Source of the DNA: JAAYJM01 sp964498585 | GTDB taxonomy: Bacteria > Bacteroidota > Ignavibacteria > Kapaibacteriales > UBA2268 | Reading direction: 5' to 3' | DNA length: 34,344 nucleotides | Assembly: GCA_964498585.1 (NCBI GenBank) | Contig: CAZCHH010000039.1 | Span: 1 to 34,344, forward strand | Notes under the pieces: model-generated | What the model was told of the DNA's origin: nothing | The model's database searches: none | Seen by the model: only the letters and a program-made list of their open reading frames with translations | Translations under genes and position numbers: made by a program | Shown: piece by piece, positions 1-9,896 of the stretch | Layout of the letters: each line of letters opens with the position of its first letter | Position numbering within the stretch: the first letter of the stretch is position 1

Positions 1-326
1 TTTGGGATTCGGAATGACACCTTTTCTGGATAATTTGCACAATTATTCATTACGAGGTATATCTCATTACTCCTTTATTTTCTTTATGGAGTCAGGAGTT
101 CTATATTTAGAAAGGATTTCCATTCATATCTTAAAAAGGAGAATGGCCGGATTTTTAAATATATTAATTCTGCTATCAAGCACTACCAAAAATATATTAA
201 TTTAATTTGTAATATTTAAAAAAGATAATTAAATTATACTTTCAGAAAAAGCAGAAGAAAGATATTTAATTTTAAAAAGCAAGAAAATATTATTAAAAAA
301 ATTTTTTATCAATTTTTGAGGTAAAA
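1..326. other. Intergenic, no convincing gene; fragment of repeat family B at the left edge
   Basis: The first 18 bases are the terminal part of the family B repeat (GGGATTCGGAATGAC end). A 67-codon open frame at 2-205 has no recognisable family and its start lies in that repeat, so I do not call it. The rest is A/T-rich leader of the gene starting at 327, including a ribosome binding site (GAGGT at about 318-322). Confidence 0.6.
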
Positions 327-2648
327 ATGAAAAGATTAATTCTATTATCGATGATTTTACTATTTGGCACTTATCCGCTTTTTCCCCAGTTATCTGGCTG
401 GAAAAAGTTAATTGATGAGCCGACTTATGGAGTCAGTGTAAACCCACAGAATCCAAATACTATATTTGTCGGTGGCGAAGGACGCGTTATTTACAGAAGC
501 TATGATGCCGGCTTATCTTGGGATACTGTTGTAGTTGGTTACAGAGGAGGTACTGCATTGCTTAACAATATACTTATTCACCCTATAGACACAAATGTTG
601 TTATTTGCGGTGGCTTAATGTTTGGAGATGTTCGGAGAACAATAAATCATGGTAATAATAAGGACGACTGGGTAACTGTTTTGAAGAGAAGTAATAACAT
701 TTGTTTAGATGGAAAAGCTCTTGTAATGAAGCCGGACGACCCAAATATACTATTTATCGGCGACTATACATCTGGAAATGTATATAAAAGTCAAGACCGT
801 GGCATAACATGGGATACTATTTCTACTATTCTTGCACCACGTAAAGTTAGAGATAACGCAGAAGACCCATACAGAGATACGATAATGCCAGTAAACATTT
901 GTTCAATTTATATTCGTGAGGATAGCACCAATATAATCCTTGCAACTTCAAATTATGCAGAATGTTTTATCTCTACAGATGGCGGTTACAACTGGAAAAT
1001 TACAGCTACTTTAATCAATCCACAATACTGGAAAGATGACGGAGAGTTTCCAGAGATTGAATTTAGCAAGAGAGACCCACGAGTTGGGTATGGGATTGTT
1101 TGTTATCTTTCCCCAATAAATACTCCCAACGGAGGACTTTTTAAAACTACTGACGGCGGCTATAACTGGGATTTAATCGCATTTGCAGACACGAGCTTTT
1201 TTACCTTGGCTGTTACGACAAACGAAAGCGGAGATAATGATGAAATATTTGTTGGCGGTTATACTGAGCATTTCTATACTATTAATAATACTAACCCCGG
1301 ATTAGGTATTGTAAGGCGTTCTACTGACGGCGGAGTTACCTGGCAAAGCTATGATGAAAGCATTGATTGGAAAAATGAAAATATTGACTATCTCACTTCA
1401 TTAAATTCTATCTGCTTGGTGAAAAATAATCCTTTGTATTTGTTTTCAGTAGGAGACAAATCAACTATTTTAAAAACTGAAAATAATGGGTGGTTTTGGA
1501 ATAAACCTGATTCTGTTCTTTTTAGTGAAACACCTGATTTGAATTCAGTTTTTTTCACTGATAGAAATAATGGGTTTGCTGTTGGCGATAATGGCACTTT
1601 TGCCAAAGCTATAGTTAATGGAAAAAAATGGTATCAACAAACTTCTTTTACGAATAAAAACTTAAACTCAATTTTCTTTATTGATTCTATAAACGGAGCT
1701 ATATGCGGTGATGATGGCTTGATATTTATTACTAATGACGCGGGAATTACTTGGGAAGAAAAGCATAGTTCCAATAACTACAATTTGAAATCTGTTTACT
1801 TTGTTGATAATAATATTGGTTTTGCTGCTGGTGAATCTACTTTCTTAAAAACAATTGATGCTGGCAATAATTGGACTGAAACCTATTCTGTAAATGAACT
1901 TAATATAAACGAAATTCATTTTATAAGTGCTGATACCGGTTTTGCTGTCGGGGACAAATCAGTTTTACTTAAAACAACTGACTGCGGAAATTCCTGGGAT
2001 TTATCAAGTTTTAATGGCACGACTAATTTACATTCGGTTTGCTTTACTGGCAGCCTTGGCTATTCTGTTGGTGATAAAGGACTTATTCTGAAAACTACAA
2101 ATTACGGCGAATCATGGGATAGCGTTAATACCAGCATAAAAAGAGATTTATATTCAGTAAGATTTACTGATGAAGATAATATTCTTGCCTGCGGAGAAAG
2201 AAATACAATTTTAGTATCTGAAGATAGTGGTGCAACCTGGAATCCAAGCAGATATAACTATGGACCACGTGCAAACGTATGGGCGCAGGAATTTTTTGGT
2301 GAGAATGAAAATAAAATCCTTTATATGGCTTCCGAAGCTGGTTTCTTTGTTTTAGATATGAGTTCTCCGGTAATTGAAGATTTAAACCTGCAAAATATGT
2401 CAGATTTAAATGTTTATAAAAATTCTCAAAATTCACTTTTTATTTCATATAATAGAAAAGAGCCAAATAGTGAGTTGGTATTTAGAATTATTGATTTAAA
2501 AGGGAAAGTTGCTTTCAGCACAAATATACTAAGCAGTTCTTCTGTTATTAATGAAACGTTAAAAATACCTGATATTTCAAAAGGAGTCTATATTTGCCAA
2601 ATGCTCGAAAATAATATTATTTCAACTAAATTGGTTATAATTGATTAA
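327..2648 (+). CDS. Secreted YCF48/BNR-repeat protein with T9SS C-terminal sorting domain
   Basis: This 773-residue protein starts with a signal peptide (Lys-Arg, then a hydrophobic stretch to about residue 20). The body consists of repeated blade-like units with recurring patterns such as 'VGDxGxIxKTTDxGxSW' (for example GLIFITNDAGITWEE and GDKSVLLKTTDCGNSWD). Such units occur in photosystem II stability factor (Ycf48)-like and BNR/sortilin-type beta-propellers. The last 70 or so residues (IIDLKGKV...GVYICQM...TKLVI) match the type A Por secretion C-terminal domain, which directs export through the type IX system and attachment to the cell surface. A ribosome binding site precedes the ATG. 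The ligand or surface function is unknown. The neighbours are separated by repeat-rich DNA, so it is probably monocistronic. Family assignment is confident; function is not. Confidence 0.85.
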   Translation: MKRLILLSMILLFGTYPLFPQLSGWKKLIDEPTYGVSVNPQNPNTIFVGGEGRVIYRSYDAGLSWDTVVVGYRGGTALLNNILIHPIDTNVVICGGLMFGDVRRTINHGNNKDDWVTVLKRSNNICLDGKALVMKPDDPNILFIGDYTSGNVYKSQDRGITWDTISTILAPRKVRDNAEDPYRDTIMPVNICSIYIREDSTNIILATSNYAECFISTDGGYNWKITATLINPQYWKDDGEFPEIEFSKRDPRVGYGIVCYLSPINTPNGGLFKTTDGGYNWDLIAFADTSFFTLAVTTNESGDNDEIFVGGYTEHFYTINNTNPGLGIVRRSTDGGVTWQSYDESIDWKNENIDYLTSLNSICLVKNNPLYLFSVGDKSTILKTENNGWFWNKPDSVLFSETPDLNSVFFTDRNNGFAVGDNGTFAKAIVNGKKWYQQTSFTNKNLNSIFFIDSINGAICGDDGLIFITNDAGITWEEKHSSNNYNLKSVYFVDNNIGFAAGESTFLKTIDAGNNWTETYSVNELNINEIHFISADTGFAVGDKSVLLKTTDCGNSWDLSSFNGTTNLHSVCFTGSLGYSVGDKGLILKTTNYGESWDSVNTSIKRDLYSVRFTDEDNILACGERNTILVSEDSGATWNPSRYNYGPRANVWAQEFFGENENKILYMASEAGFFVLDMSSPVIEDLNLQNMSDLNVYKNSQNSLFISYNRKEPNSELVFRIIDLKGKVAFSTNILSSSSVINETLKIPDISKGVYICQMLENNIISTKLVIID

Positions 2649-3292
2649 TATTAGATGGTTTAGAAAGATTAGAAAGTATAGCTTTAATTTCTAAAAATGA
2701 ACTTTTTCTTGTTGAACGTAGAGAACAGGTATGCCTGTTCTCTACAGTAATTTACTTTCAAATTCTTCCAATATCAAATTAGACCGATGACTGTAAAGAT
2801 AATTCAAGAATTTTAGTTATGCAAAAAACTTGTTACTTGTATGTCTGGAAAAGATTGTCATTATGGCGTATGCCAGAATCCAACTTGGGAAAGCAAGTAA
2901 GCTTGCTCACTCTTTACATTTGGGCTTGCCCAAATGCTTCAATGAAATAGCTAAAATTGAATAGCGTTGAATAATAAGATGGATTCTGACATCCGTCAGA
3001 ATGATGCTTATAGTGATGTTATCTCCATTTTAATAAAGGTCTTCTTTTATTTTGGGATTGCCAATGACATCTTTACTTCTTACTGCCCAAACTTTACGAA
3101 AGTTTAAGTTATGTCATCTCCATTTAAATGAAGCACTTGCTATATCGTGGGATTCAGAATTACAGGTAAAATTACAAACAACACTTCTTAATATGTATCA
3201 TTTCAAATAAGAAATATTATAATCCAATAAACAAATAACTCAATATCCTAATAACCTAATAATCATTAATCATTATCATTAAATTACTGTAC
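2649..3292. repeat. Repeat-rich intergenic region
   Basis: No gene is seen here. The region holds one complete family A element (2857-3005), two family B elements (3018-3067 and 3113-3163) and a short palindrome AAACTTTACGAAAGTTT at 3089-3105. It separates convergent genes, so the hairpins may also serve as terminators. That role is inference. Confidence 0.6.
2857..3005. repeat. Family A MITE-like inverted-repeat element, copy 1
   Basis: The imperfect terminal inverted repeats are 24 bases each. The left end reads GTCATTATGGCGTATGCCAG; the right end, reverse complemented, reads ATCATTCTGACGGATGTCAG. About 19 of 24 positions match. The interior contains smaller hairpins (AAGCTTGCTCAC region and ATTTGGGCTTGCCCAAAT). 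The same order of parts recurs at 26398-26553 and, incompletely, at 12444-12530 and 8322-8345. No coding capacity is visible. Confidence 0.75.
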
Positions 3293-6190
3293 CTACTTTA
3301 CTTTCACAATCACAATAGTTAAATCGTCATACTGCTCAGTATGTTGAGTGTGAAGTTTAATTGATTTGATGATATTATCGCGTATTTCGGCTGCATTAGA
3401 ATCAATGCAGAATTTTATATTGTCAATAAGTTTTTCCTGTCCGAAATCAACTTTGCTATCATTTCTTGAATCCACGACTCCATCACTAATGAAAATAAAT
3501 ATATCGCCGGAATTGAAGAGTATTGTCTGTTCTTCAAGGTAATTTGCAAATTCCTTAACTTTTCCCATCCCCAGCCCAATACCTTTTGGAGTAACAATTT
3601 CAAAAGAATTACGGATTTTACTGAAATAAAGAAGTGGAAGATGTCCTGCTCTTGTAACTTTAGCAATTTGATTCTTTGAGTCGAAATGGGCGCAAACCGC
3701 TGTAACAAAAGCACCTTTGTCTAAATTGTACTTAAGCTGTTCGTTAGATTTAATTAATAAATCTTTTGGAGATGTTGAATATTTATGTAAAATTCTTATA
3801 ATACCTTGAATTTTCGACATATAAAGAGCAGCAGATGTCCCTTTTCCACTAACATCACCAAGAATAATTGTTAAGTCGCTAGAACTGTTCGTTAGATAAT
3901 CATAAAAGTCGCCGCCAACTTCATAAGCTGGAATAGAAAGTCCTGCAATATCCAAACCTTCAATATCGGGAACAAATTGGGGGAGGGAGGCAGTTTGTAT
4001 TTTCCTCGCTAAATCTAGTTCGTGCTTAATTCTTTCTCGTTGTGAAAGCTCTTCGTAAAGAAAAGAATTTTCTATTGAAATTGATATCTGATTTGAAATA
4101 GAAGCTAAAAATTCAAAATCCTCATTTTGTAATACTGTTTCTGAAAGCTTTTCTCCGATTAAAAGACAACCTAAAAGTTTAGATTTCAAGCGAATTGGGA
4201 CAACATAAAAGAATTTTTCAATTTTGAAAATATTACGAATTTTGTCTGGCAGGTAATCAATTATGATACCACCGGAAAATTGCTCCATAGCTTTAATGAA
4301 AGTATGTTCTAAATCAATAGGAAAATCAAAATTATTGCCTTTGTTTTCTGAATATATTTTTAAAGTAGTAATTTCGGTTTCATTTTTAAATATTGCAAGC
4401 CCAACTTTTTTCAAATGGACAAGAGAACCGAGTTTTTTTACAATTTCTTCAGCGAGATTATCGGTGCTTGTTCCTCTTCCGGTTAATTCAGAAATTTGCT
4501 TGCTTGCAAGGTGATAATCGAATTTGATGCGATAAAAGTTTTTATCAATTAGCCGTTGTCCCTTGTTTCCAGCTGCCCAGATAAAAATTGAGATGATAAT
4601 TGATGCTATGATAATAATTACTTTTTCATAAAAGCTGCGTAAATCTTCATTTAACGGCGTTCCAAGTACTTCTATATTTGAGCCGTCAAAATGAATATTG
4701 GGTAAATCAATTCGTATATGTGACAAAGCAACGATAAAAGTTGCTATTGCAACAATTACAACAATTTTCCAGGAAATTGTTGCAAAATTGTAAAGTTTAT
4801 TTCTTTTAATGTTGATTTCTATATCAAGCAAGCGATAGCGCCAGGTTGTGTATATATAACTAATAGGAATAAGAATGAGCAGCAGATAAGCATTATTAAA
4901 AATTTCTGCAACCCAGGGGACAGAAGTATAATCAAAAAATCGATAAAATATTTGAACAAAAAGGATAAAAAATAAATTTATTAAATAACTAATAGTAATA
5001 AAACGCATAGTCCTTTTTACTTCGTTGGAATGGCTCTTCCTGTATAAAATTAGCATTATTATGTTAAATAATACTAATATGATGAAAATTATACTAGAAA
5101 GAATTCCTTTGAAAACAGGATAGTTTGTAAAAATAGCTAAATCTGCAATTATTGTTCCTACGGCGGCAAGAGAATAGTTAAGTATTTTTAGAAATTTGTT
5201 GCGTGATGCGGGGTAAAGCTCTTTGGGAAAATAAAGCAAGCTATGAAAACAAAGTGGAATACAGAAAAAGAAAGCTGTTATATTTGTTAAATAAACAAGT
5301 TTAGATAATAAATCATAATCATAAGGATTAACCCCAAGTGATGATGCAAAGGTTATACCAAGAGTTACAAGAGTCAGCCCTGTATATCGTGCAGCTTTCA
5401 GATTCGGTCGCATCAAACCAAAATACAGACCAACAGCAATGTAAACGAAACCAGTAAGGAATATATAAAGGAAAGAGAATTGAATTCCATAGCTTGCCAG
5501 ACATACATTAACTGTTTGATATTCGTTCTGCCTTAAAATTTCAAATTCTACAAATTCGCCACTTTGATGACTCCTTAAATGCTTTAAAGATTCCCTTGTT
5601 AATCCATATTTTTCAGGTAATTGTTCGAATGCAAGTTGTTTTCCACCTATTGAAAAAAGGACGTCACCGCTTTTTATTCCGGCTCTGTCGGTTGCTCCGT
5701 TTTCAACTACGAAATGGATAAAAATGCCATTATTTAGCTCTAATATTGTTAATGTATTTAACTTTTTCTTTTCTATTTTGTAAACACTTACTAAACTTTC
5801 ATAATTAATATTCTGTTCTTCTTTTTTTATGTGTTGAAATACTTTATAATTAAGTGCTTTTATTAGAATAGAATCAGAAGTTTTAAAATTCATTAAACAG
5901 GAATCAAGAGTATGAATATTCTTACAACTTATATCTCCGATGGATAGGATAAAGCTACCAGCTTGCAAAGTGTCATTAATGAAAATATGCTCATTTCTGC
6001 TTTTAAGATGTTTTAAGCATTCTATATTATTTTGGACATAAAAATTAGAAGGTAAAGGAGCATAGCCCGTTCCACTGAAGACAGTGCTTATCGTTACATA
6101 AAAATTCATTAGTATTACAGGTAAGAAAATCAGCACCAGTAATACTAATAGAATTTGAAACCGGAGATTATTTTTTGATGAAAAATTCAT
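3293..6190 (-). CDS. PDZ-membrane-GAF SpoIIE-type (PP2C) serine phosphatase
   Basis: This is a 965-residue, RsbU-like phosphatase. In order: an N-terminal membrane anchor (about 8-30), an extracytoplasmic region with a PDZ-like fold (about 125-225, including 'AGIKSGDVLFSIGG'), a block of hydrophobic helices (about 235-490), another hydrophobic segment near 530, a GAF-like region (about 560-710) and a C-terminal SpoIIE/PP2C domain (about 725-965). The metal-binding motifs GGDFYDY, GDVSGKG, SDGVVDSRN and QYDDLT are all present, so it is probably active. Such proteins usually dephosphorylate anti-sigma-factor antagonists in partner-switching cascades; the target is not in this window. Its ATG follows the sppA stop directly (TAAATG), implying translational coupling. 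A PDZ sensor next to a membrane peptidase suggests envelope monitoring, which is inference. Confidence 0.85.
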   Translation of the reverse strand: MNFSSKNNLRFQILLVLLVLIFLPVILMNFYVTISTVFSGTGYAPLPSNFYVQNNIECLKHLKSRNEHIFINDTLQAGSFILSIGDISCKNIHTLDSCLMNFKTSDSILIKALNYKVFQHIKKEEQNINYESLVSVYKIEKKKLNTLTILELNNGIFIHFVVENGATDRAGIKSGDVLFSIGGKQLAFEQLPEKYGLTRESLKHLRSHQSGEFVEFEILRQNEYQTVNVCLASYGIQFSFLYIFLTGFVYIAVGLYFGLMRPNLKAARYTGLTLVTLGITFASSLGVNPYDYDLLSKLVYLTNITAFFFCIPLCFHSLLYFPKELYPASRNKFLKILNYSLAAVGTIIADLAIFTNYPVFKGILSSIIFIILVLFNIIMLILYRKSHSNEVKRTMRFITISYLINLFFILFVQIFYRFFDYTSVPWVAEIFNNAYLLLILIPISYIYTTWRYRLLDIEINIKRNKLYNFATISWKIVVIVAIATFIVALSHIRIDLPNIHFDGSNIEVLGTPLNEDLRSFYEKVIIIIASIIISIFIWAAGNKGQRLIDKNFYRIKFDYHLASKQISELTGRGTSTDNLAEEIVKKLGSLVHLKKVGLAIFKNETEITTLKIYSENKGNNFDFPIDLEHTFIKAMEQFSGGIIIDYLPDKIRNIFKIEKFFYVVPIRLKSKLLGCLLIGEKLSETVLQNEDFEFLASISNQISISIENSFLYEELSQRERIKHELDLARKIQTASLPQFVPDIEGLDIAGLSIPAYEVGGDFYDYLTNSSSDLTIILGDVSGKGTSAALYMSKIQGIIRILHKYSTSPKDLLIKSNEQLKYNLDKGAFVTAVCAHFDSKNQIAKVTRAGHLPLLYFSKIRNSFEIVTPKGIGLGMGKVKEFANYLEEQTILFNSGDIFIFISDGVVDSRNDSKVDFGQEKLIDNIKFCIDSNAAEIRDNIIKSIKLHTQHTEQYDDLTIVIVKVK

Positions 6191-8116
6191 TTATTTTATT
6201 TCAATCAAATTTGGGTAAACCATTTGAACATTTTCATTTTTTGCATTTTGTATTAAATTCCAAATAAAAGCAACCTGTGGCTTCATTTCATTCGGTAAAA
6301 CGCTATATATTTTCTTAAATTCAGATTGATTTTGAGATAAAAGTTCAGTTATATTATTTTTTTGATTAACTGCAATTTCAGCTTCATCATTTTCATCTGC
6401 TATACCCAACAACTTAAGTAAAGCATTAATACCATCTTCAGCTCTTGGATACGTTTGTAATTTTACTCTTGTATCCTGAGATATGCCTAAATCTTTTTTT
6501 ACCATTGAAATTACGGTGTTTAAACCACCGAGAGTATCAATAAGCCCAATACGGTAAGCATCTGTTCCAGACCAAACTCTACCTTTTGCTATAGCACGAA
6601 CTTCGTCAAATGACTTATTTCTTGATTTTGCTACTTTATCAATGAATCTGAAATAAACTGCCTGCGATAGTGTATGAAGTTTGTCTTTTTGTCTTTGAGT
6701 ATATGGTATATACATATTCAAATCCTGGGCAGAAGGTCCGGTTGAAATAGTATCAATAGTAATATCTAATTTTTTTAGCAAACCGTTTAAATTTGGAATC
6801 ATTGAAATTACTCCTATAGAGCCAGTGAGGGTTGATGGAGAAGCAACAATTTTGTCGCAGGCAGAAGCAATGTAATATCCACCTGAAGCAGCCATAGAAC
6901 TCATTGAGCAATAAATTGGCTTCTTTTCTTTAGCTTTTAAAATTGCTGAATAAATTTCGTCTGATACTAAAACAGAGCCGCCCGGACTGTTTACTCTAAT
7001 AATGATTGCTGATATTTTTTTGTTATTTACAGCTTTCTTAAGATTTGAAATAAATTCTTCTGAAGTAATATTTGTCTCACTATCAAAAACATTTCCGGAT
7101 GGAGCGGTAATAACACCGCTTGCAAATACTATTGCAATTTGATTGTCTCTATCTATCTCTGTGCGTTCTTCTTTTGTGGGGACGCTATTTACATAATTAG
7201 AAACGCTAACTAATTTTAATTTTTTCTCGTCAGTTGAATCAGCGGCTCCATAAATCTGTGCTTTCATCATTTCTTTTAACGATACTTCATTTATAAGCGA
7301 ATCAATAAATCCGAGTGCGAGCAAAGAATCAGGAGTATAAATTCCACGATTTAAAGCTTGCTTAATAAAATCAGGTGAAAGATTACGGTTTTCAGCAACA
7401 GCATTAACGAACTGTTCTAAACGCTGGTCAAGAATTACTTTCAATTGATATTTTGAAGAATCAGTAAATTTCTTATTAACATAAGATTCACCTGCAGATT
7501 TAAAATCTTCGTGAAAATCGACCAGAAAATCTATTCCGATTTTATCGAAAAGCCCTTTCATAAACATTGAAGCAACTGCAAAGCCATTCATTTCAATTAA
7601 TGCTTCATTAGACATAAAAACTTTATCGGCAATGGAGGCACGCATATATTCGGTTTCACCTCCATAATCCATATAGGCATAAACGAATTTTCCAGATTGC
7701 TTGAAATCTTTAATTGCCTCAATAAATTCTTCACTCATTGCCCAACCGACTACAGAGGAATTTGCTTTATAGTAAATACCCATAATTCTTGTATCGTCTT
7801 TTGCCTTGTGTATTGCAGTTATTACATCAAATAGTGAATTTTTTTTAGTTTGGTCTAAAAAGTCAAATGGTCCTGCAAATGAGTAATCGGGCAGTTGTTC
7901 GCCGAAATTAATGTATAGAACTGAACTTTCTTTTACCTGGAATGGTTCTTTTTCAAACATTGAGCCAATTGTTCCAATCATTATTCCAAAAATAATTAAA
8001 ATTAATACTATAATTATTCCAATTATAAGAAGTGGCATCCACCAGCGGGTCTTTCGCCTTTGCGGGTAGTAATTTGGTGGATTCTGTGGATAAAATCCCG
8101 GTGTAGGTGTTGACAT
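6191..8116 (-). CDS. sppA: Signal peptide peptidase SppA, long (67K) type
   Basis: This 641-residue protein has a short Pro/Tyr-rich cytoplasmic N-terminus, one transmembrane helix (about 27-48) and two tandem ClpP/crotonase-like halves, as in the long E. coli-type enzyme of about 620 residues. The catalytic dyad is visible: Lys206 in 'DFKSAGE' and Ser411 in 'SSMAASGGYYIA', with the following 'TLTGSIGV' also conserved. SppA degrades cleaved signal peptides in the membrane. The gene is first in a two-gene unit with the SpoIIE-type phosphatase, with zero spacing. Upstream lies a long non-coding gap, so the promoter should be just above 8116. Assignment is confident. Confidence 0.93.
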   Translation of the reverse strand: MSTPTPGFYPQNPPNYYPQRRKTRWWMPLLIIGIIIVLILIIFGIMIGTIGSMFEKEPFQVKESSVLYINFGEQLPDYSFAGPFDFLDQTKKNSLFDVITAIHKAKDDTRIMGIYYKANSSVVGWAMSEEFIEAIKDFKQSGKFVYAYMDYGGETEYMRASIADKVFMSNEALIEMNGFAVASMFMKGLFDKIGIDFLVDFHEDFKSAGESYVNKKFTDSSKYQLKVILDQRLEQFVNAVAENRNLSPDFIKQALNRGIYTPDSLLALGFIDSLINEVSLKEMMKAQIYGAADSTDEKKLKLVSVSNYVNSVPTKEERTEIDRDNQIAIVFASGVITAPSGNVFDSETNITSEEFISNLKKAVNNKKISAIIIRVNSPGGSVLVSDEIYSAILKAKEKKPIYCSMSSMAASGGYYIASACDKIVASPSTLTGSIGVISMIPNLNGLLKKLDITIDTISTGPSAQDLNMYIPYTQRQKDKLHTLSQAVYFRFIDKVAKSRNKSFDEVRAIAKGRVWSGTDAYRIGLIDTLGGLNTVISMVKKDLGISQDTRVKLQTYPRAEDGINALLKLLGIADENDEAEIAVNQKNNITELLSQNQSEFKKIYSVLPNEMKPQVAFIWNLIQNAKNENVQMVYPNLIEIK

Positions 8117-8931
8117 ATTTATTTCCTTTATTTTATTTAAAATTAATTATTATTTATATTATTTTATTATCTTTTGATTTAACAATTCGTTAAATAAATT
8201 CTATCTTTACTTATGTATCTCCTCTCTTGAAAAGGGAATAAAGAGGATTATCAGTAATTAGTTGTTAGTAAAAAACTAATGACTAATAATTAATGACCCC
8301 AAAGAACTATTTTTCAAAATGGATTCTGACATCAGTAAGAATTGCACCACAAAGATATTATAAGAATTTCCCTTTTGTTTAAATATAATGCTCATTTTTT
8401 CTTCCAATTACATTTTCATATTTTAATACGTATGAAATACTATTTAGTTCAAAAAAAACACTATTAGTACAATAATAATACAATAATATAAGAACAACAA
8501 AAAAGCAATATAACATAAAAAATTGCAAAAAAAAATGAAAATAAAATTAAATATGCCCAATAATCAGAAATCCAATCTCTATAACTAAAATAAAGAAGAT
8601 GATAGATTTTAGTTGTAATTAAAAATCCCAGACAGGAAAAGCGTAGTCAATGGTTATTCTTATAAGGATGGGGAATATGAACTGTTCTGTGTTTTAATCC
8701 TACTTTCAAAGAATTATATCTTTCTGTCGGTAAATTCAGGTCATAATAAATGACTCAAAATCCTTTAAAAATGGTTATTGAAGTATTAGGGTGCAGAAAA
8801 GCGTGAGTTGAGGAATGATATATTTCTGTAACTACGTTTTTAAATTTATATATTCTTTTAGTTTTATATTTCAAGTCAAAAGATTATAAAATGAGATAGT
8901 ATCAAATGCGAACCGATAAAATGAACTGAAC
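8117..8931. other. Intergenic gap without a recognised gene
   Basis: About 815 bases with no convincing open reading frame in either direction. The content is A-rich tracts around 8450-8560, a lone right end of family A at 8322-8345 (GATTCTGACATCAGTAAGAA), and no clear RNA gene. It lies between lgt and sppA, which both run leftward. Confidence 0.5.
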
Positions 8932-9732
8932 TCATCGACTTTTATTTTTATTTCTGATTGCCCTGAAAATATAATAAATACCAACTAAAACAAAAGGGAT
9001 ACTTAGATATTGTCCTATATGAAAAAGCATTTGAGATTCGACATCAGTTTGAAAATCTTTAACATATTCGAGGAGGAATCGAGCGCCGAAAAGTAGAACA
9101 AGAAAATATCCGAAGATAAGGCCATTTTGAGTTTTACCTTTTAATTTTTTATAATAAAAGAAAAGAAAAAGGAAAATAATAAGGTAAGCTATAGCTTCGT
9201 ATAGTTGGGCAGGATGACGAGGAACATTGTCAACTCTTTCAAAAACGACAGCCCATGGTAAATCACTCGGAATACCTATAATTTCAGAATTAAAGAAATT
9301 ACCAACTCGAATAAGGCAGCCAGCCAAAGCTCCTACTATTACTAATCTATCAACAAGCCATAAGAAAGAAAATTCCGGTTTCTTTTTAATGAAAAAGTAT
9401 AATGATAGCAAAATTGCAATAACTGCTCCGTGACTTGCAAGTCCTCCTTTCCAAATCTGAAAAATTTCTAAAGGATTGGACAAATAATAATCCGGGTGGT
9501 AAAAGAAACAATGCCCTAACCTTGCTCCAACAACAGTTCCAATTACAACATAAATAGTTAATAGGTCTAAATCTTTGATGCTTTTCTTTTCATTCAGAAA
9601 GAAAATACTCATAACCTGATAGCTTAAAATAATTCCAAGTGCAAAAAGTAAACTATACCATCTGACTGCAAGAGGTCCGATATTAAATATTTCAGGTGAT
9701 ACGTTCCAACCAAATTCAGCAAATTGATACAT
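8932..9732 (-). CDS. lgt: Prolipoprotein diacylglyceryl transferase
   Basis: This 266-residue integral membrane enzyme transfers diacylglycerol from phosphatidylglycerol to the lipobox cysteine of prolipoproteins. About seven hydrophobic helices are visible. Family signatures are present: 'GARLGHCFFY' (69-78), 'GGLASHGA' with His101, and the Lgt signature R142-V-GNFFNSE-IIG (142-153). 'PRHPAQLYEA' follows further on. Length is normal for the family. It is divergent from the reductase gene at 9897, with a 164-base A/T-rich shared upstream region. Two predicted lipoproteins in the window (20523-21569 and 30373-31920) would be substrates. Assignment is confident. Confidence 0.95.
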   Translation of the reverse strand: MYQFAEFGWNVSPEIFNIGPLAVRWYSLLFALGIILSYQVMSIFFLNEKKSIKDLDLLTIYVVIGTVVGARLGHCFFYHPDYYLSNPLEIFQIWKGGLASHGAVIAILLSLYFFIKKKPEFSFLWLVDRLVIVGALAGCLIRVGNFFNSEIIGIPSDLPWAVVFERVDNVPRHPAQLYEAIAYLIIFLFLFFYYKKLKGKTQNGLIFGYFLVLLFGARFLLEYVKDFQTDVESQMLFHIGQYLSIPFVLVGIYYIFRAIRNKNKSR

Positions 9733-9896
9733 AATATATTGATATTATAAATTTTCAAACACTTTTTTATGCAATTTAATAAAATATGATAAATTCTGGC
9801 TATTCAAAATCAATCAAATAAAAATTTTTAAATATTTTTATAAAATTAAAAGAATTTTTATTAATTTTAGATATTATAAAAAAAAAGAAATAAAAA

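Noticed and set aside
2..205. 67-codon open frame at the left edge
   Set aside because: It starts in a dispersed repeat, has no family resemblance and is followed by A/T-rich leader DNA.
8117..8931. Small RNA or short gene in the 815-base gap before lgt's end
   Set aside because: No stable hairpin with T-run, no ribosome binding site plus frame, and no known RNA pattern was recognised.
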